Assembly (NCBI RefSeq): GCF_019331725.1 | Contig: NZ_JAHBBF010000005.1 | Location: 85,533-149,532 of the forward strand | DNA from: Bifidobacterium saguinibicoloris | GTDB taxonomy: Bacteria; Actinomycetota; Actinomycetes; Actinomycetales; Bifidobacteriaceae | Direction of reading: 5' to 3' | Length of the DNA: 64,000 nt | Shown: positions 50,680-59,547 of the stretch, in pieces | How the letters are laid out: every line of letters starts with the position of its first letter | Numbering within the stretch: the stretch's first letter is position 1 | The notes under the pieces: generated by a model | The model's database searches: none | Told to the model about the DNA's origin: nothing | Seen by the model: the letters and a program-made list of their open reading frames with translations, nothing else | Made by a program: the position numbers and the translations under genes

Positions 50680-51939
50680 TCAGTCCGCATCGGATGCGTC
50701 GGCCGCGCCGACGCCAGCGGACGGCATGTCGCGCCGCAGCAGCGTGGTGATGACGATGGCGCCGACGGAGAAGACCGCGCCGACCGGTCCCAGCCAGGTG
50801 AGGCCTAGGAAGTCGTTGACGAGGCCACCGACGGCGGAGCCGATGGCGATGCCGATGTTGAAGCTCATCGAGTTGAGCGAGGCGGCGAGGTTCATCGAAC
50901 CGGGGTGCGCCTGCGCCGCCACATCCATGTACAGCACCTGGGAGGCGGAGTTGAACAGGTACATCATCATGCCGAGCGCCACCAGCAGCAGCGCGCCGTA
51001 GACGGGCACGACGGCGGCGAGCGCGAGCGTGCACAGCAGCACCGCATGCAGGCAGAAGATGGGGCGGGTGCGGGCCAGCGGCTCGACGCCACGGCCGCGT
51101 TCGGCGATCCTGCCGCCGTACAGGTTGCTCCACAGGCAGGCGACGCCGTAGATGACGAGGCCGATGCTCACGTAGCGTTCGGGCACGCCGATCTCGTCGC
51201 GCATGATCGGGGTCAGGTATGTGTAGAAGACGTAGCTGGATGCGGCGCCGCATACCACGGTGAGCACGCCGCCCCAGATGCGGCGGTCGAAGAAGAGACG
51301 GAACTGGCGGAGGAAGCCGATGGTGACCGGGTGCGAGTTGCGCGGCAGGACCGTCGCCATGAAGACCATGAGCACGATGGTGAGCGCGGTGATGATGAGG
51401 AAGGTGATGCGCCATCCGAACGTGTTCGCCGCCCACGTGCCGAACGGCACGCCCACGACCGAGGCGATGGAGAAGCCGGAGAACACCCATGCGATGAACT
51501 TGGTGCGGTAGCGTTCGGTGGTCACGTCGGGCGCGTAGGTCATCGCGATGGCGACGAGCGTGCCGGAGACGAGGGCGATCATGATGCGGGCGACGACGAG
51601 CACCGGATAGTTCGGCGCGAGCGCGCACAGGAGGTTGCCTGCGAGGAAGACGCCCATGAGCGTCAGATAGGTGGCGAAGCGTGGGAATCGGGCGGAGATC
51701 GCGGAGCCGAGCGGCGTGACCGGCGCGTACACGAACGCGAACAGCGCCACGAGGTTGCCGACGGTCACCTCGGACACGTCGAGGCCGCGGGCGATGTCCG
51801 GCAGGATGCCGACGACGACGAATTCGCTCATGCCGAGCATGAAGCTCGCCATGATGAGGATCGTGACCGGCAGGTTGAAGAACCGCTCCGGTTTCCCGGA
51901 GGATTCACGCGGCTGTCCCATGGCGGTGGTGTTCGGCAT
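50680..51939 (-). CDS. MFS drug/sugar efflux transporter (DHA1 type)
   Basis: Twelve-helix exporter, 419 residues from ATG 51937-51939, chosen because AAGGAGATGGAACG precedes it. Typical features: FMLGMSEFVVVGILPDIARG in helix 1, GSAISARFPRFATYLTLMGV (motif A region) and GVPFGTWAANTFGWRITFL (motif C region). It resembles AraJ/YdhP-type efflux proteins. Substrate unknown. Divergent from the transglutaminase gene; the next gene on the same strand is the lysozyme-like protein. Confidence 0.9.
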   Translation of the reverse strand: MPNTTAMGQPRESSGKPERFFNLPVTILIMASFMLGMSEFVVVGILPDIARGLDVSEVTVGNLVALFAFVYAPVTPLGSAISARFPRFATYLTLMGVFLAGNLLCALAPNYPVLVVARIMIALVSGTLVAIAMTYAPDVTTERYRTKFIAWVFSGFSIASVVGVPFGTWAANTFGWRITFLIITALTIVLMVFMATVLPRNSHPVTIGFLRQFRLFFDRRIWGGVLTVVCGAASSYVFYTYLTPIMRDEIGVPERYVSIGLVIYGVACLWSNLYGGRIAERGRGVEPLARTRPIFCLHAVLLCTLALAAVVPVYGALLLVALGMMMYLFNSASQVLYMDVAAQAHPGSMNLAASLNSMSFNIGIAIGSAVGGLVNDFLGLTWLGPVGAVFSVGAIVITTLLRRDMPSAGVGAADASDAD

Positions 51940-51964
51940 CGTTCCATCTCCTTGCTTCGTTCCT

Positions 51965-51994
51965 TGCGCATCGTATTGCCGCAGCCCTACAATT
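51965..51994 (+). promoter_or_regulatory. probable promoter of the transglutaminase gene
   Basis: TTGCGC (51965-51970) and TACAAT (51989-51994) with 18 bp between; start codon 38 bp later. A weak -35 but a good -10. Confidence 0.4.
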
Positions 51995-52031
51995 TCACTC
52001 AACCGGAAAACAGCATGTCGAGGGGGAGACG

Positions 52032-54620
52032 ATGACGGAATCGCAACGTGGCGGACAGGAGCCGGGGCGAGGGACGGAACGGCCGGACCTGGGCCAGAAA
52101 CCTCGGCAGGCATACGGCCAGCCGCAGCAGGCGCAGCCGATGCGGGGACAGGGGCTTCCGCAGACGCAAGCCGCGTATCCGCCGCGGCCGCAACCCCCGC
52201 AGCCACAATGGCCCGCGACGCCGCAGCAGCCAAGCCCCGGATACCAATACCCCGCGCAGCCGCCACAGCCGCCGCGGCCACCGCTGCCCATCCAACAACC
52301 GCAACCTCCGCAACAGCCCCCGACCGCTCCCCCGCACGGCGCGTCACGCCGACACGGCGGGCCGAAACGCCACCGCCGCTGGTGGATCGTGCTCGTCGCA
52401 GTCCTCGCCGTACTGGCGATCGCCGTCGGAGGCGGCGTCATCGCCTACCGGATGATGCCGCACACCCGATCGGACGGCACCATCGCCGGTGTGGCGCTTC
52501 CCTCCGCCGACAAGGTGTACGCGGCATTCGACAAGGACAAGTACGATCTGCGCGATCCAATCGCCGTCGACAACTATTACGAGTTCACCATCCCATTGAA
52601 GTCCCCGGCGTCGGTGGAATCCGACTCCTACGAGGGATTCGCGCTCAAAGGCGCCGAAATGGCGGTGAATGACAGCGCGAAGGTGTATCAGGACGCCTCG
52701 TTGAGCATCCCGGTGCCGTCGATGGCGTCGGCCAACCCGGCGGACAGCGAGAACGCCAACGGCAGCATCACCCTCGGCGGCAGCCAGGACATCCCCAAAT
52801 ACATGCGCCACGGCGACTCCATCGGCGCCGAACACGGGTTCCTGCCTTCCGACGGCTACTACTACGTGCAGTACATGGGAGACAATGGCAAACGCCTCGC
52901 GAAACCATCGGTCCAATTCTTCACCGTGACGGACACGGAATCATCCAAGGACGCCTCACCGCTCACGACCGTGGACGACGTCGTTCCGACCATCAACTCG
53001 GAAGGCGGCGTCGACATCTCGTGGGGCAAGGTCGAAGGCGCGAAATCGTACGACGTCTATACGTACATCGTCCTCCCGCAGGTCGGCAAGCCCGGCGACG
53101 ACTACTACTCGCAGGAACAGGACCTCGTCAGGAAGATCGGCTCGACCACGAAGACCCAGCTGCTTTCGAAGGACTACGACAAGGTCAGGAAGTACCAGGC
53201 GTCCGAATCCGCCGGCACGTCCACATGGAGTCAGAACGAGGCCTATCAGTCGCTCATGGTCGAGAACCAGGACAGCATCAGCGCCTGCCGGAACGACACA
53301 AGCGAGACCTGCGCGAACATCATGCAGGCCGCCGACGGATCATGGGACGCCGATTCGGCCGGACGCCTGTACTTCGTGGTGATGGCGGTCGACGGCGACG
53401 GCCACGAGGGACGCTGGCACGCCACCGACGCGAACGACCTCGTGCCGTCCATCCCGCTCAAGGTGGCCGACATCGCGCAGTTCAACCAGCGCTACTACAA
53501 CCTCAAGGGCGTGTTCGGCGAGGACAACACCGCCGAGGAGGACATGCAGGCGTACGTCTACACCTTCGTGACGATGGCGAACGGCGCCACCGTGCCCATC
53601 CCGAGCAAGTTCAGCGAGCCGAAGCGGACCGGCCACAACCAGGGTGACAGCTGGACGTTCACGTATTCGGCTCCGGGCACGAAGATCACGGGCACCGGCA
53701 GGCTCTATTTCGAGGGGGACCTCAACGCCGCGTTCGACACGATCACGCAGGCCGCGATCAAGGCGCTGCCCAAGGCCGGAGGATTGCTCGACCGCATGAA
53801 CGCGGTGCATGGCGACACCGACTGGACCGGATACGACAAGAAGAAAATAGATTCGGACACCAAAAAGTCGCCGTACTTCACCTACGCGTCGAACGACTAC
53901 GGCACGTATCTGGCCAACAACATCCTCAACGGGCATGAGGTCATCGACATCACCGAATACGCCAGCGACGACTATCAGTCCGGCACCTCCGACGTGCTGA
54001 AGGAGATCGTCTACCAGAACCCGTACATCAAGACCGATTCGGAGGGCATCACGTATACGGCGCGCAAGAACGGTGACAAGACCGTGCTGTGGGTGAAATA
54101 CCCGAAGGACTACCGGGCCCGTCAGAAGCAGCTGGCCGATTTCGTCAAGCAGGCCTCGGGCTCGTTCCAAGGGTCCGACCGCGACAAGGCCGTGGCCATC
54201 GACCGGTTCCTCGCCTCCCGCATGACCTACGACTACGACGCATACGCCGCCGTCGACTACGGCAGCGCCAACGCGTTCGGCTCATCAAAGGCGATCGCCG
54301 CATATCCAGACGCGTGGAGCGCGCTCGGCGCGGTGAATGGCAAAGGCGTGTGCATGTCGTACGCCTACGCGTACCAGGCGCTGGCCAAGGCCGTCGGACT
54401 GGACACGCGCGTCGTCACCGGCAGCGTGTCCGGCACGAAGGCGAGCCACGCGTGGAACTACGTGAAGATCGACGGCACGTGGCTGCTCATCGACCCGACA
54501 TGGGACGACGACGGCGACACCGCCAGCGACCAATACCAGCTCAAGAACAAGACGCAGGTGACCGACCATCACGCCTACGATGACGGCTGGACGCTCGCGT
54601 CGCAGTCCGGACAATACTGA
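52032..54620 (+). CDS. membrane-anchored transglutaminase-like protein with Pro/Gln-rich tail
   Basis: 862 residues. Residues 1-115 are cytoplasmic and Pro/Gln-rich (QPQQAQPMRGQGLPQTQ). One helix WWIVLVAVLAVLAIAVGGGV follows, then a long exported part. The start of the external region contains a fibronectin-like beta segment (VDISWGKVEGAKSYDVYTYI). The C-terminal 130 residues are a transglutaminase fold: Cys in NGKGVCMSYAYAYQ (about 775), His in TKASHAWNYVKIDG, Asp in LLIDPTWDDDGD. The triad is complete. Such proteins cross-link or cleave wall-associated substrates; the actual activity is unknown. Start ATG 52032 after AGGGGGAGACG. Confidence 0.88.
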   Translation: MTESQRGGQEPGRGTERPDLGQKPRQAYGQPQQAQPMRGQGLPQTQAAYPPRPQPPQPQWPATPQQPSPGYQYPAQPPQPPRPPLPIQQPQPPQQPPTAPPHGASRRHGGPKRHRRWWIVLVAVLAVLAIAVGGGVIAYRMMPHTRSDGTIAGVALPSADKVYAAFDKDKYDLRDPIAVDNYYEFTIPLKSPASVESDSYEGFALKGAEMAVNDSAKVYQDASLSIPVPSMASANPADSENANGSITLGGSQDIPKYMRHGDSIGAEHGFLPSDGYYYVQYMGDNGKRLAKPSVQFFTVTDTESSKDASPLTTVDDVVPTINSEGGVDISWGKVEGAKSYDVYTYIVLPQVGKPGDDYYSQEQDLVRKIGSTTKTQLLSKDYDKVRKYQASESAGTSTWSQNEAYQSLMVENQDSISACRNDTSETCANIMQAADGSWDADSAGRLYFVVMAVDGDGHEGRWHATDANDLVPSIPLKVADIAQFNQRYYNLKGVFGEDNTAEEDMQAYVYTFVTMANGATVPIPSKFSEPKRTGHNQGDSWTFTYSAPGTKITGTGRLYFEGDLNAAFDTITQAAIKALPKAGGLLDRMNAVHGDTDWTGYDKKKIDSDTKKSPYFTYASNDYGTYLANNILNGHEVIDITEYASDDYQSGTSDVLKEIVYQNPYIKTDSEGITYTARKNGDKTVLWVKYPKDYRARQKQLADFVKQASGSFQGSDRDKAVAIDRFLASRMTYDYDAYAAVDYGSANAFGSSKAIAAYPDAWSALGAVNGKGVCMSYAYAYQALAKAVGLDTRVVTGSVSGTKASHAWNYVKIDGTWLLIDPTWDDDGDTASDQYQLKNKTQVTDHHAYDDGWTLASQSGQY

Positions 54621-54667
54621 GGCCAGGCAGGACATTCTGCGGCGGGTCCGTGACGATCCGCGAACGA

Positions 54668-54703
54668 CGAGGAGGGTGCCGCCCATGGGCGGCACCCTCC
54701 TCG
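54668..54703. terminator. bidirectional terminator, transglutaminase / glnA2
   Basis: 17-bp arms cgaggagggtgccgccc (54668-54684) and gggcggcaccctcctcg (54687-54703) with a 2-base gap, between convergent genes. Confidence 0.85.
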
Positions 54704-54730
54704 CATATCATCCACAGACGGACGACGGAA

Positions 54731-56068
54731 TCACAGCTTCGGCAGATACTTCTTGAGCTCGTACGGGGTGACCTGCTGGTTGTACTCCTCCCACTCCCGG
54801 CGCTTGTTGCGCAGGAAGTAGTTGAAGGCGTGCTCGCCGAGCACGTCGGCCACGAAGTCGGACTTCTCCATGATCTTGAGCGCGGCGCCGAGGGAACGCG
54901 GCAGCGGCTCGATGCCCATGGACTGACGCTCCTCGTCGGTGAGCTCCCAGACGTCGTCGCTGGTGGGTTCGCCGAGCGTCATCTGCTTCTCGATGCCGTC
55001 GAGGCCGGCGGCGAGCAGCACGGAGTATGCGAGGTACGGGTTGGCCACCGGGTCGAGGCCACGGAACTCCATGCGCGCGGAGTTGCCCTTGCCCGGCTTG
55101 TACTGCGGGATGCGCAGCAGCGCGGAACGGTTGTTGTGGCCCCAGCAGATGTAGCTCGGCGCCTCGTTGCCGCCCCACAGGCGCTTGTACGAGTTGACGT
55201 ACTGATCCGTCACCGCGCAGATCTCGGCGGCGTGGTGCAGGATGCCGGCGGCGAACTGACGGGCCGTCATCGACATGTTGAACTCCTGGCCGGCCTCGTA
55301 GAACGCGTTCGCGTCCCCTTCGAACAGGCTCAGGTGCGTGTGCATGCCGGAACCGGGGGCGTCGGCCAGGGGCTTCGGCATGAAGCTGGCGTGGATGCCG
55401 CGCTCCAGGGAGATCTCCTTGACCACGGTGCGGAACGTCATGATGTTGTCGGCCGTGGTGAGGGCGTCCGCGTACCGGAGGTCGATCTCGTTCTGGCCCG
55501 GGCCGGCCTCATGATGCGAGTACTCCACCGAGATGCCCATCTGCTCGAGCATGTTCACGGTGGCGCGGCGGAAGTCCATGCCTGGGCTGCGCGGCACGTG
55601 GTCGAAGTAGCCGCCCTCGTCGATGGGCGTGGGCGCCTTGGACCAGTCGTCCTGCTGTTCGAACAGGTAGAACTCCATCTCGGGGTGCACGTAGAACGTG
55701 AAGCCCTTCTCCTTCGCCTTGGCGAGCGAGCGCTTGAGCACGTGGCGCGGGTCACCCAGGCTCGGCTCGCCCTCGGGGGTGAGCACGTCGCAGAACATGC
55801 GGGCGGTACCCTGCGGGCCTCCTCGCCACGGCAGAATCTGGAAGGTGGAGGGGTCCGGCCTGACGATCATGTCGTCCTCGGAGACGCGGGTCATGCCTTC
55901 GATGGCGGAACCGTCGAACCCCAGGCCCTCCTCGAACGCCGCCTCGAGTTCCGCCGGCGCGATGGCCACCGACTTGAGGGTGCCGAGCACGTCCGTGAAC
56001 CACAGGCGAATGAAGCGCACGTCGCGTTCCTCGACGGTGCGCAGGGCAAACTCTTGCTGCTTATCCAT
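54731..56068 (-). CDS. glnA2: glutamine synthetase-family protein, unadenylylated type
   Basis: Second GS-like enzyme, 445 residues from ATG 56066-56068 (GAGGA nine bases upstream; a GTG three codons earlier is possible). VRFIRLWFTDVLGTLKSVAI starts the beta-grasp; PEMEFYLFEQQ, GPGQNEIDLRYADALT, SGMHTHLSLFEG and WGHNNRSALLRIPQY form the active site. Unlike the gene at 28273 it lacks the adenylylation tyrosine (DDVWELTDEERQSMG instead of the YxLPPEE segment). It may work at high ammonia or on another substrate, as seen in GlnA2-4 of other actinobacteria. Three GTTTCAC motifs stand upstream. Confidence 0.9.
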   Translation of the reverse strand: MDKQQEFALRTVEERDVRFIRLWFTDVLGTLKSVAIAPAELEAAFEEGLGFDGSAIEGMTRVSEDDMIVRPDPSTFQILPWRGGPQGTARMFCDVLTPEGEPSLGDPRHVLKRSLAKAKEKGFTFYVHPEMEFYLFEQQDDWSKAPTPIDEGGYFDHVPRSPGMDFRRATVNMLEQMGISVEYSHHEAGPGQNEIDLRYADALTTADNIMTFRTVVKEISLERGIHASFMPKPLADAPGSGMHTHLSLFEGDANAFYEAGQEFNMSMTARQFAAGILHHAAEICAVTDQYVNSYKRLWGGNEAPSYICWGHNNRSALLRIPQYKPGKGNSARMEFRGLDPVANPYLAYSVLLAAGLDGIEKQMTLGEPTSDDVWELTDEERQSMGIEPLPRSLGAALKIMEKSDFVADVLGEHAFNYFLRNKRREWEEYNQQVTPYELKKYLPKL

Positions 56069-56215
56069 AGGCACCAATCCTCACATCGCCGTGTTATCGG
56101 TTTGTTACCGCCGGCTTCCCGCATGAGACGGCCGAACGGCGCCTTCCCGTCGCACCTTCGCCGCAGGGCGATCACGACGCGGTCGCACCACGTCGCGCCC
56201 CATCGGACGACCCAT

Positions 56216-56267
56216 GTTTCACGGACTGTTCCACAACATCGGACGAACGTTTCACAGGACGTTTCAC
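56216..56267 (-). promoter_or_regulatory. three GTTTCAC motifs upstream of glnA2
   Basis: gtttcac at 56216-56222, 56249-56255 and 56261-56267; the last two are 12 bp apart. On the coding strand they read GTGAAAC, similar to the GAAAC half-site of GlnR boxes near glnA. Possible nitrogen-regulator binding, unproven. The 290-bp gap between glnA2 and the DUF2252 gene otherwise shows no gene. Confidence 0.35.
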
Positions 56268-56358
56268 ACTCCCCGTCTCCGCTCATGACGGCCCCACGCC
56301 GGCCCATACCGCGGGATACGTGCGCGGCCGCACGGACGCGCCGGTACAGTAGTGGGAT

Positions 56359-57801
56359 ATGAGCAATGAGGACCACATCACCCCATCCGAACATCCCCCC
56401 ATCGACGTCGCCTCGTGGCGACAGGCGGAATCCCCACGCGAACGCTCCCGCGCCGGCATCGCGGCCCGCGCGCAGGCGCCGCTCGAATCGCACGCCGTCT
56501 GGCAGGTGCGGTCCGGACGCAAGGAGGCCATCGCCCTGCTCGAGGAGCAGTCGGCCATCCGCGTGCCCGACCTCATCCCGCTGCGCTACAAGCGGATGAG
56601 CGTCAGCCCGTTCACGTTCTACCGGGGCACCGTGCTCATCATGACCAACGACCTCGCCACCACGCCCGTCAGCGGCATCCCCGTGCAGTGCGTGGGCGAC
56701 GCGCACATCGGCAACTTCGGCATCTTCCGCTCCCCCTCCGCACGTCTCGTCTTCGACATCAACGACTTCGACGAGACGGCGATCGGCCCCTGGGAGTGGG
56801 ACCTCAAGCGCCTCGCCGTCTCCGTCGAGATCTGCGGACGCGCCAACAAACTCAAGGAGAAGGACATCCGCGCCGCGGTGACGCAATGCGTGCGCACCTA
56901 CCGCGAACGCATCAAATGGTTCTCCGAAATGGACTATCTCGACGCCTGGTACGAGCATCTCGACGTGGAGGAGACGCTCGACCGGTTCGAGACGAACGCG
57001 GGCGGCAAACGCAACCGCACCCTACGCGAGGCCGCCATGAAGGCGCTGCTCAAGGACAATGACGCGGCCGCCGCCAAGCTCTGCCGGTTCAAGGACGGCA
57101 AGCTGCGGTTCAAATCGAACCCGCCGGAGCTGGTGCCCATCAACGAGCTCAGCGGATACGCGGACCTCGACGCCCTCCAGGCACGCATCGACACCCTGTT
57201 CGACAACTACCGCCACTCCCTGTACGAGGACCGCCGCTGGGTGTTCGACCACTTCCGCTATCAGGACGCGGCGCGCAAGGTGGTGGGCGTCGGCTCCGTG
57301 GGCCAGCGCGCGTGGGCGACGGTGTGGATCGCACGCGACATCGACGATCCGATGATGATCCAGATGAAGGAAGCCACCTACTCGGTGCTCGAGCACTACT
57401 GCGGCGCCTCACCATACGCCACGCACGGCGAACGCGTCGTGCAGGGGCAGAAGCTCATCCAGTCCACCGCCGACGTGCTCCTCGGATGGACAAGCCTCAT
57501 GGCGGAGGACGGCCGGCAACGCGACTACTACGTGCGTCAGCTGTGGAACGGCAAGGGATCCATCGACATCGACAACCTCAACGCCACGGCGCTGTCCGAC
57601 CTCGCGCGCATGTGCGCATGGTGCCTGGCGCACGCGCACGCGCGCACCGGCGACGCCATCGCCATCGCCAACTACCTGGGCGGCTCCGACGAGTTCGACC
57701 AAGCGGTCTCCTCGTTCGCGGTGAGCTACGCCGAACAGAACGACGAGGATTACGCGGTGTTCAAGAAGATGATCAAGAAGGGGCAGCTGCCCTGCGCGTG
57801 A
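56359..57801 (+). CDS. DUF2252 protein (kinase-like fold)
   Basis: 480 residues. DUF2252 proteins are distant relatives of aminoglycoside phosphotransferases. Visible motifs: PLRYKRMSVSPFTFYRGTVL, VGDAHIGNFGIFRSPSARL (a brenner-like catalytic loop with D and N), FDINDFDETAIGPWEWDLKR (metal-binding Asp) and LMAEDGRQRDYYVRQLWNGKG. Catalytic residues seem complete, but the substrate is unknown. No signal peptide. Start ATG 56359 within AGTAGTGGGAT context, weak ribosome site. Followed by a repeat-rich spacer. Confidence 0.88.
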   Translation: MSNEDHITPSEHPPIDVASWRQAESPRERSRAGIAARAQAPLESHAVWQVRSGRKEAIALLEEQSAIRVPDLIPLRYKRMSVSPFTFYRGTVLIMTNDLATTPVSGIPVQCVGDAHIGNFGIFRSPSARLVFDINDFDETAIGPWEWDLKRLAVSVEICGRANKLKEKDIRAAVTQCVRTYRERIKWFSEMDYLDAWYEHLDVEETLDRFETNAGGKRNRTLREAAMKALLKDNDAAAAKLCRFKDGKLRFKSNPPELVPINELSGYADLDALQARIDTLFDNYRHSLYEDRRWVFDHFRYQDAARKVVGVGSVGQRAWATVWIARDIDDPMMIQMKEATYSVLEHYCGASPYATHGERVVQGQKLIQSTADVLLGWTSLMAEDGRQRDYYVRQLWNGKGSIDIDNLNATALSDLARMCAWCLAHAHARTGDAIAIANYLGGSDEFDQAVSSFAVSYAEQNDEDYAVFKKMIKKGQLPCA

Positions 57802-57826
57802 CCGGCGGTTCCCGGGGAGCCGACCT

Positions 57827-58023
57827 GGTTTTCCGGGAATCCCTGCGCTGATCATGCCTCTGTGCAAGGATTCCCGGAAACCACCCCGATCCGCCGGGAT
57901 TTCTTGCACCGACTGCGACTCAGCACAAGGATTCCCGGAAACCACCAACCAACTCCGGGAATCCTTGCGCTGACAACCTCCCAGTACAACAAATCCCGGA
58001 AGACGTTCCGGTCTTCCGGGATT
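57827..58023. repeat. cluster of palindromic intergenic repeats
   Basis: Copies of the core ggattcccggaaacc or its complement occur at 57827-57842 (complement), 57868-57882, 57891-57905 (diverged complement), 57929-57943, 57955-57973 (complement) and 57992-58023. Adjacent copies pair into three or more hairpins, about 60 bp apart, between the DUF2252 gene and hisA. It looks like a REP-type element rather than coding sequence. Confidence 0.85.
57992..58023. terminator. terminator hairpin after hisA
   Basis: aatcccggaaga (57992-58003) and tcttccgggatt (58012-58023), 12-bp perfect arms with an 8-nt loop; on the minus strand followed by TGTTGTAC. It is the last member of the repeat cluster and could terminate the his operon. 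Confidence 0.7.
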
Positions 58024-58049
58024 CATCATGTTGATTCAGCTGCCGACGC

Positions 58050-58775
58050 CTACCTAGCGACCTCGAGCGCCTCCTCGAGGGTGAAGGCGCGAGCGTACAG
58101 GGACTTGCCAAGGATCGCGGAGTCGACGCCGAGGTCGGCGAGCTTCCTGATGTTCCTCAGGTCGTCGAGCTTGGAGATGCCGCCGGAGGCGGTCACCTTC
58201 GCGTCCGTGCGTTCGGCCACCTCGCGCAGCAGGTCGAGGTTCGGACCGCTCATCATGCCGTCACGGGCCACATCGGTGACGACGTAGCGGGAGCAGCCGG
58301 CGTCGTCGAGCATCTTCATCGTCTCGAACAGGTCGCCACCCTCACGGGTCCAGCCGCGCGCGGCGAGCGTGTGTCCACGCACGTCGAGGCCGACGGCCAC
58401 ACGGTCGCCGTACTTCGCGATCGCCTTGCGCGTCCACTCCGGGTTCTCGAGCGCGGCCGTGCCGATGTTGACGCGGGCCGCACCGGCTTCGAGCGCCGCG
58501 TCGAGCGAGGCGTCGTCACGCACGCCGCCGGACATCTCGATGTTGACGCGGGAGCCGAGCTCGTGGACGATCTCGCGCAGCTGGGCGCGGTTGTCGCCCG
58601 TGCCGAACGCGGCGTCGAGATCGACGAGGTGGATCCATTCGGCGCCGGACTCCACCCAGGTGCGGGCCGCCTCGAGCGGGGAGCCGTAGTCGGTCTCGGA
58701 GCCGGATTCGCCTTGGCGCAGACGCACGGCCTTGCCGTCACGCACGTCGACGGCGGGAAGCAGTGTCAGGGACAT
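58050..58775 (-). CDS. hisA: phosphoribosyl isomerase (HisA, PriA-type)
   Basis: TIM-barrel isomerase of the fourth his step; in many actinobacteria the same enzyme (PriA) also does the TrpF reaction. 241 residues. [20 protein letters not shown] holds the catalytic Asp near residue 10 and the PriA-type arginine loop; [30 protein letters not shown] (second catalytic Asp) and [11 protein letters not shown] complete the barrel. The loop [13 protein letters not shown] matches PriA of Mycobacterium. Dual function is inferred. Last gene of the his run here; hisF is not in the window. Confidence 0.94.
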   Translation of the reverse strand: MSLTLLPAVDVRDGKAVRLRQGESGSETDYGSPLEAARTWVESGAEWIHLVDLDAAFGTGDNRAQLREIVHELGSRVNIEMSGGVRDDASLDAALEAGAARVNIGTAALENPEWTRKAIAKYGDRVAVGLDVRGHTLAARGWTREGGDLFETMKMLDDAGCSRYVVTDVARDGMMSGPNLDLLREVAERTDAKVTASGGISKLDDLRNIRKLADLGVDSAILGKSLYARAFTLEEALEVAR

Positions 58776-58828
58776 AAGTAGGCCTTTCTGTTGATTCTTG
58801 GAACGTCCGTCGTAGCTTCACGCCCATG

Positions 58829-59473
58829 TCAGAACGTGGCGATCCAGTTCTTCAGGAGCTGAGCGCCGGCGTCGCCGGACTTCTCCGGGTGGAACTGGGT
58901 GGCGAACAGGGGGCCACGCTCATAGGCGGCGACGAACCGGCTGCGTCCGTACGTGCACCAGGTGACCCGCTGCTCGTCGGCGATTTCGATCTGCAGACCG
59001 CTCAGATCCTTGGCGGTCGCCTCGTGCGCGGCGTAGGAGTGGACGAAGTAGAAGCGTTCGTCCTCGACGCCGTCAAGCAGGACGGAACCGGACGCGGCCT
59101 CGACGGTGTCCCATCCCATGTGGGGCACGACGTCCGCGTCGAGCGGATCGATGCTCCCGCCGATGAGACCCACGCCGGCGGCGTTCTCGCCGTGCTCATG
59201 GCCGGTGTCGAACAGCACCTGCTCGCCCACGCACACGCCGAGCACGGCGCGTCCGGCGCGCAGACGGTCGACGATCACCCTGTCGCCGCCCACCTTGCGC
59301 AGGCCCTCCATGCATGCGGCGAACGCCCCCACGCCGGGCACGACGAGGCCGTCGGCCTCGAGCGCCTGACGGTAGTCGGAGGTGAGGGACGTGTCGACGC
59401 CCAGACGGGCGAGCGCACGCACCATGGAACGCACGTTGCCGAAACCGTAGTCGAACACCACTGCGGTGGTCAT
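58829..59473 (-). CDS. hisH: imidazole glycerol phosphate synthase, glutaminase subunit
   Basis: Supplies ammonia to HisF. 214 residues. Class-I glutamine amidotransferase: nucleophile in GVCVGEQVLFD (about residue 85), and the His-Glu pair in ATQFHPEKSGDAGAQ near the end. GFGNVRSMVRAL is a typical HisH N-terminal segment. It starts 75 bp after the acidic protein gene and lies 53 bp before hisA, same strand. Confidence 0.96.
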   Translation of the reverse strand: MTTAVVFDYGFGNVRSMVRALARLGVDTSLTSDYRQALEADGLVVPGVGAFAACMEGLRKVGGDRVIVDRLRAGRAVLGVCVGEQVLFDTGHEHGENAAGVGLIGGSIDPLDADVVPHMGWDTVEAASGSVLLDGVEDERFYFVHSYAAHEATAKDLSGLQIEIADEQRVTWCTYGRSRFVAAYERGPLFATQFHPEKSGDAGAQLLKNWIATF

Positions 59474-59547
59474 TGTCTCCCCTTTCGTTGGGATGATGCG
59501 GACGATGATGGACGGGACGCCGCCGGTCGATGGCGACCAGTCGCGGC

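Noticed and set aside
57409..58029. Minus-strand frame over the repeat cluster with repeated FRESL-like peptides
   Set aside because: The peptide repeats come from the palindromic DNA units and the rest overlaps the DUF2252 gene.
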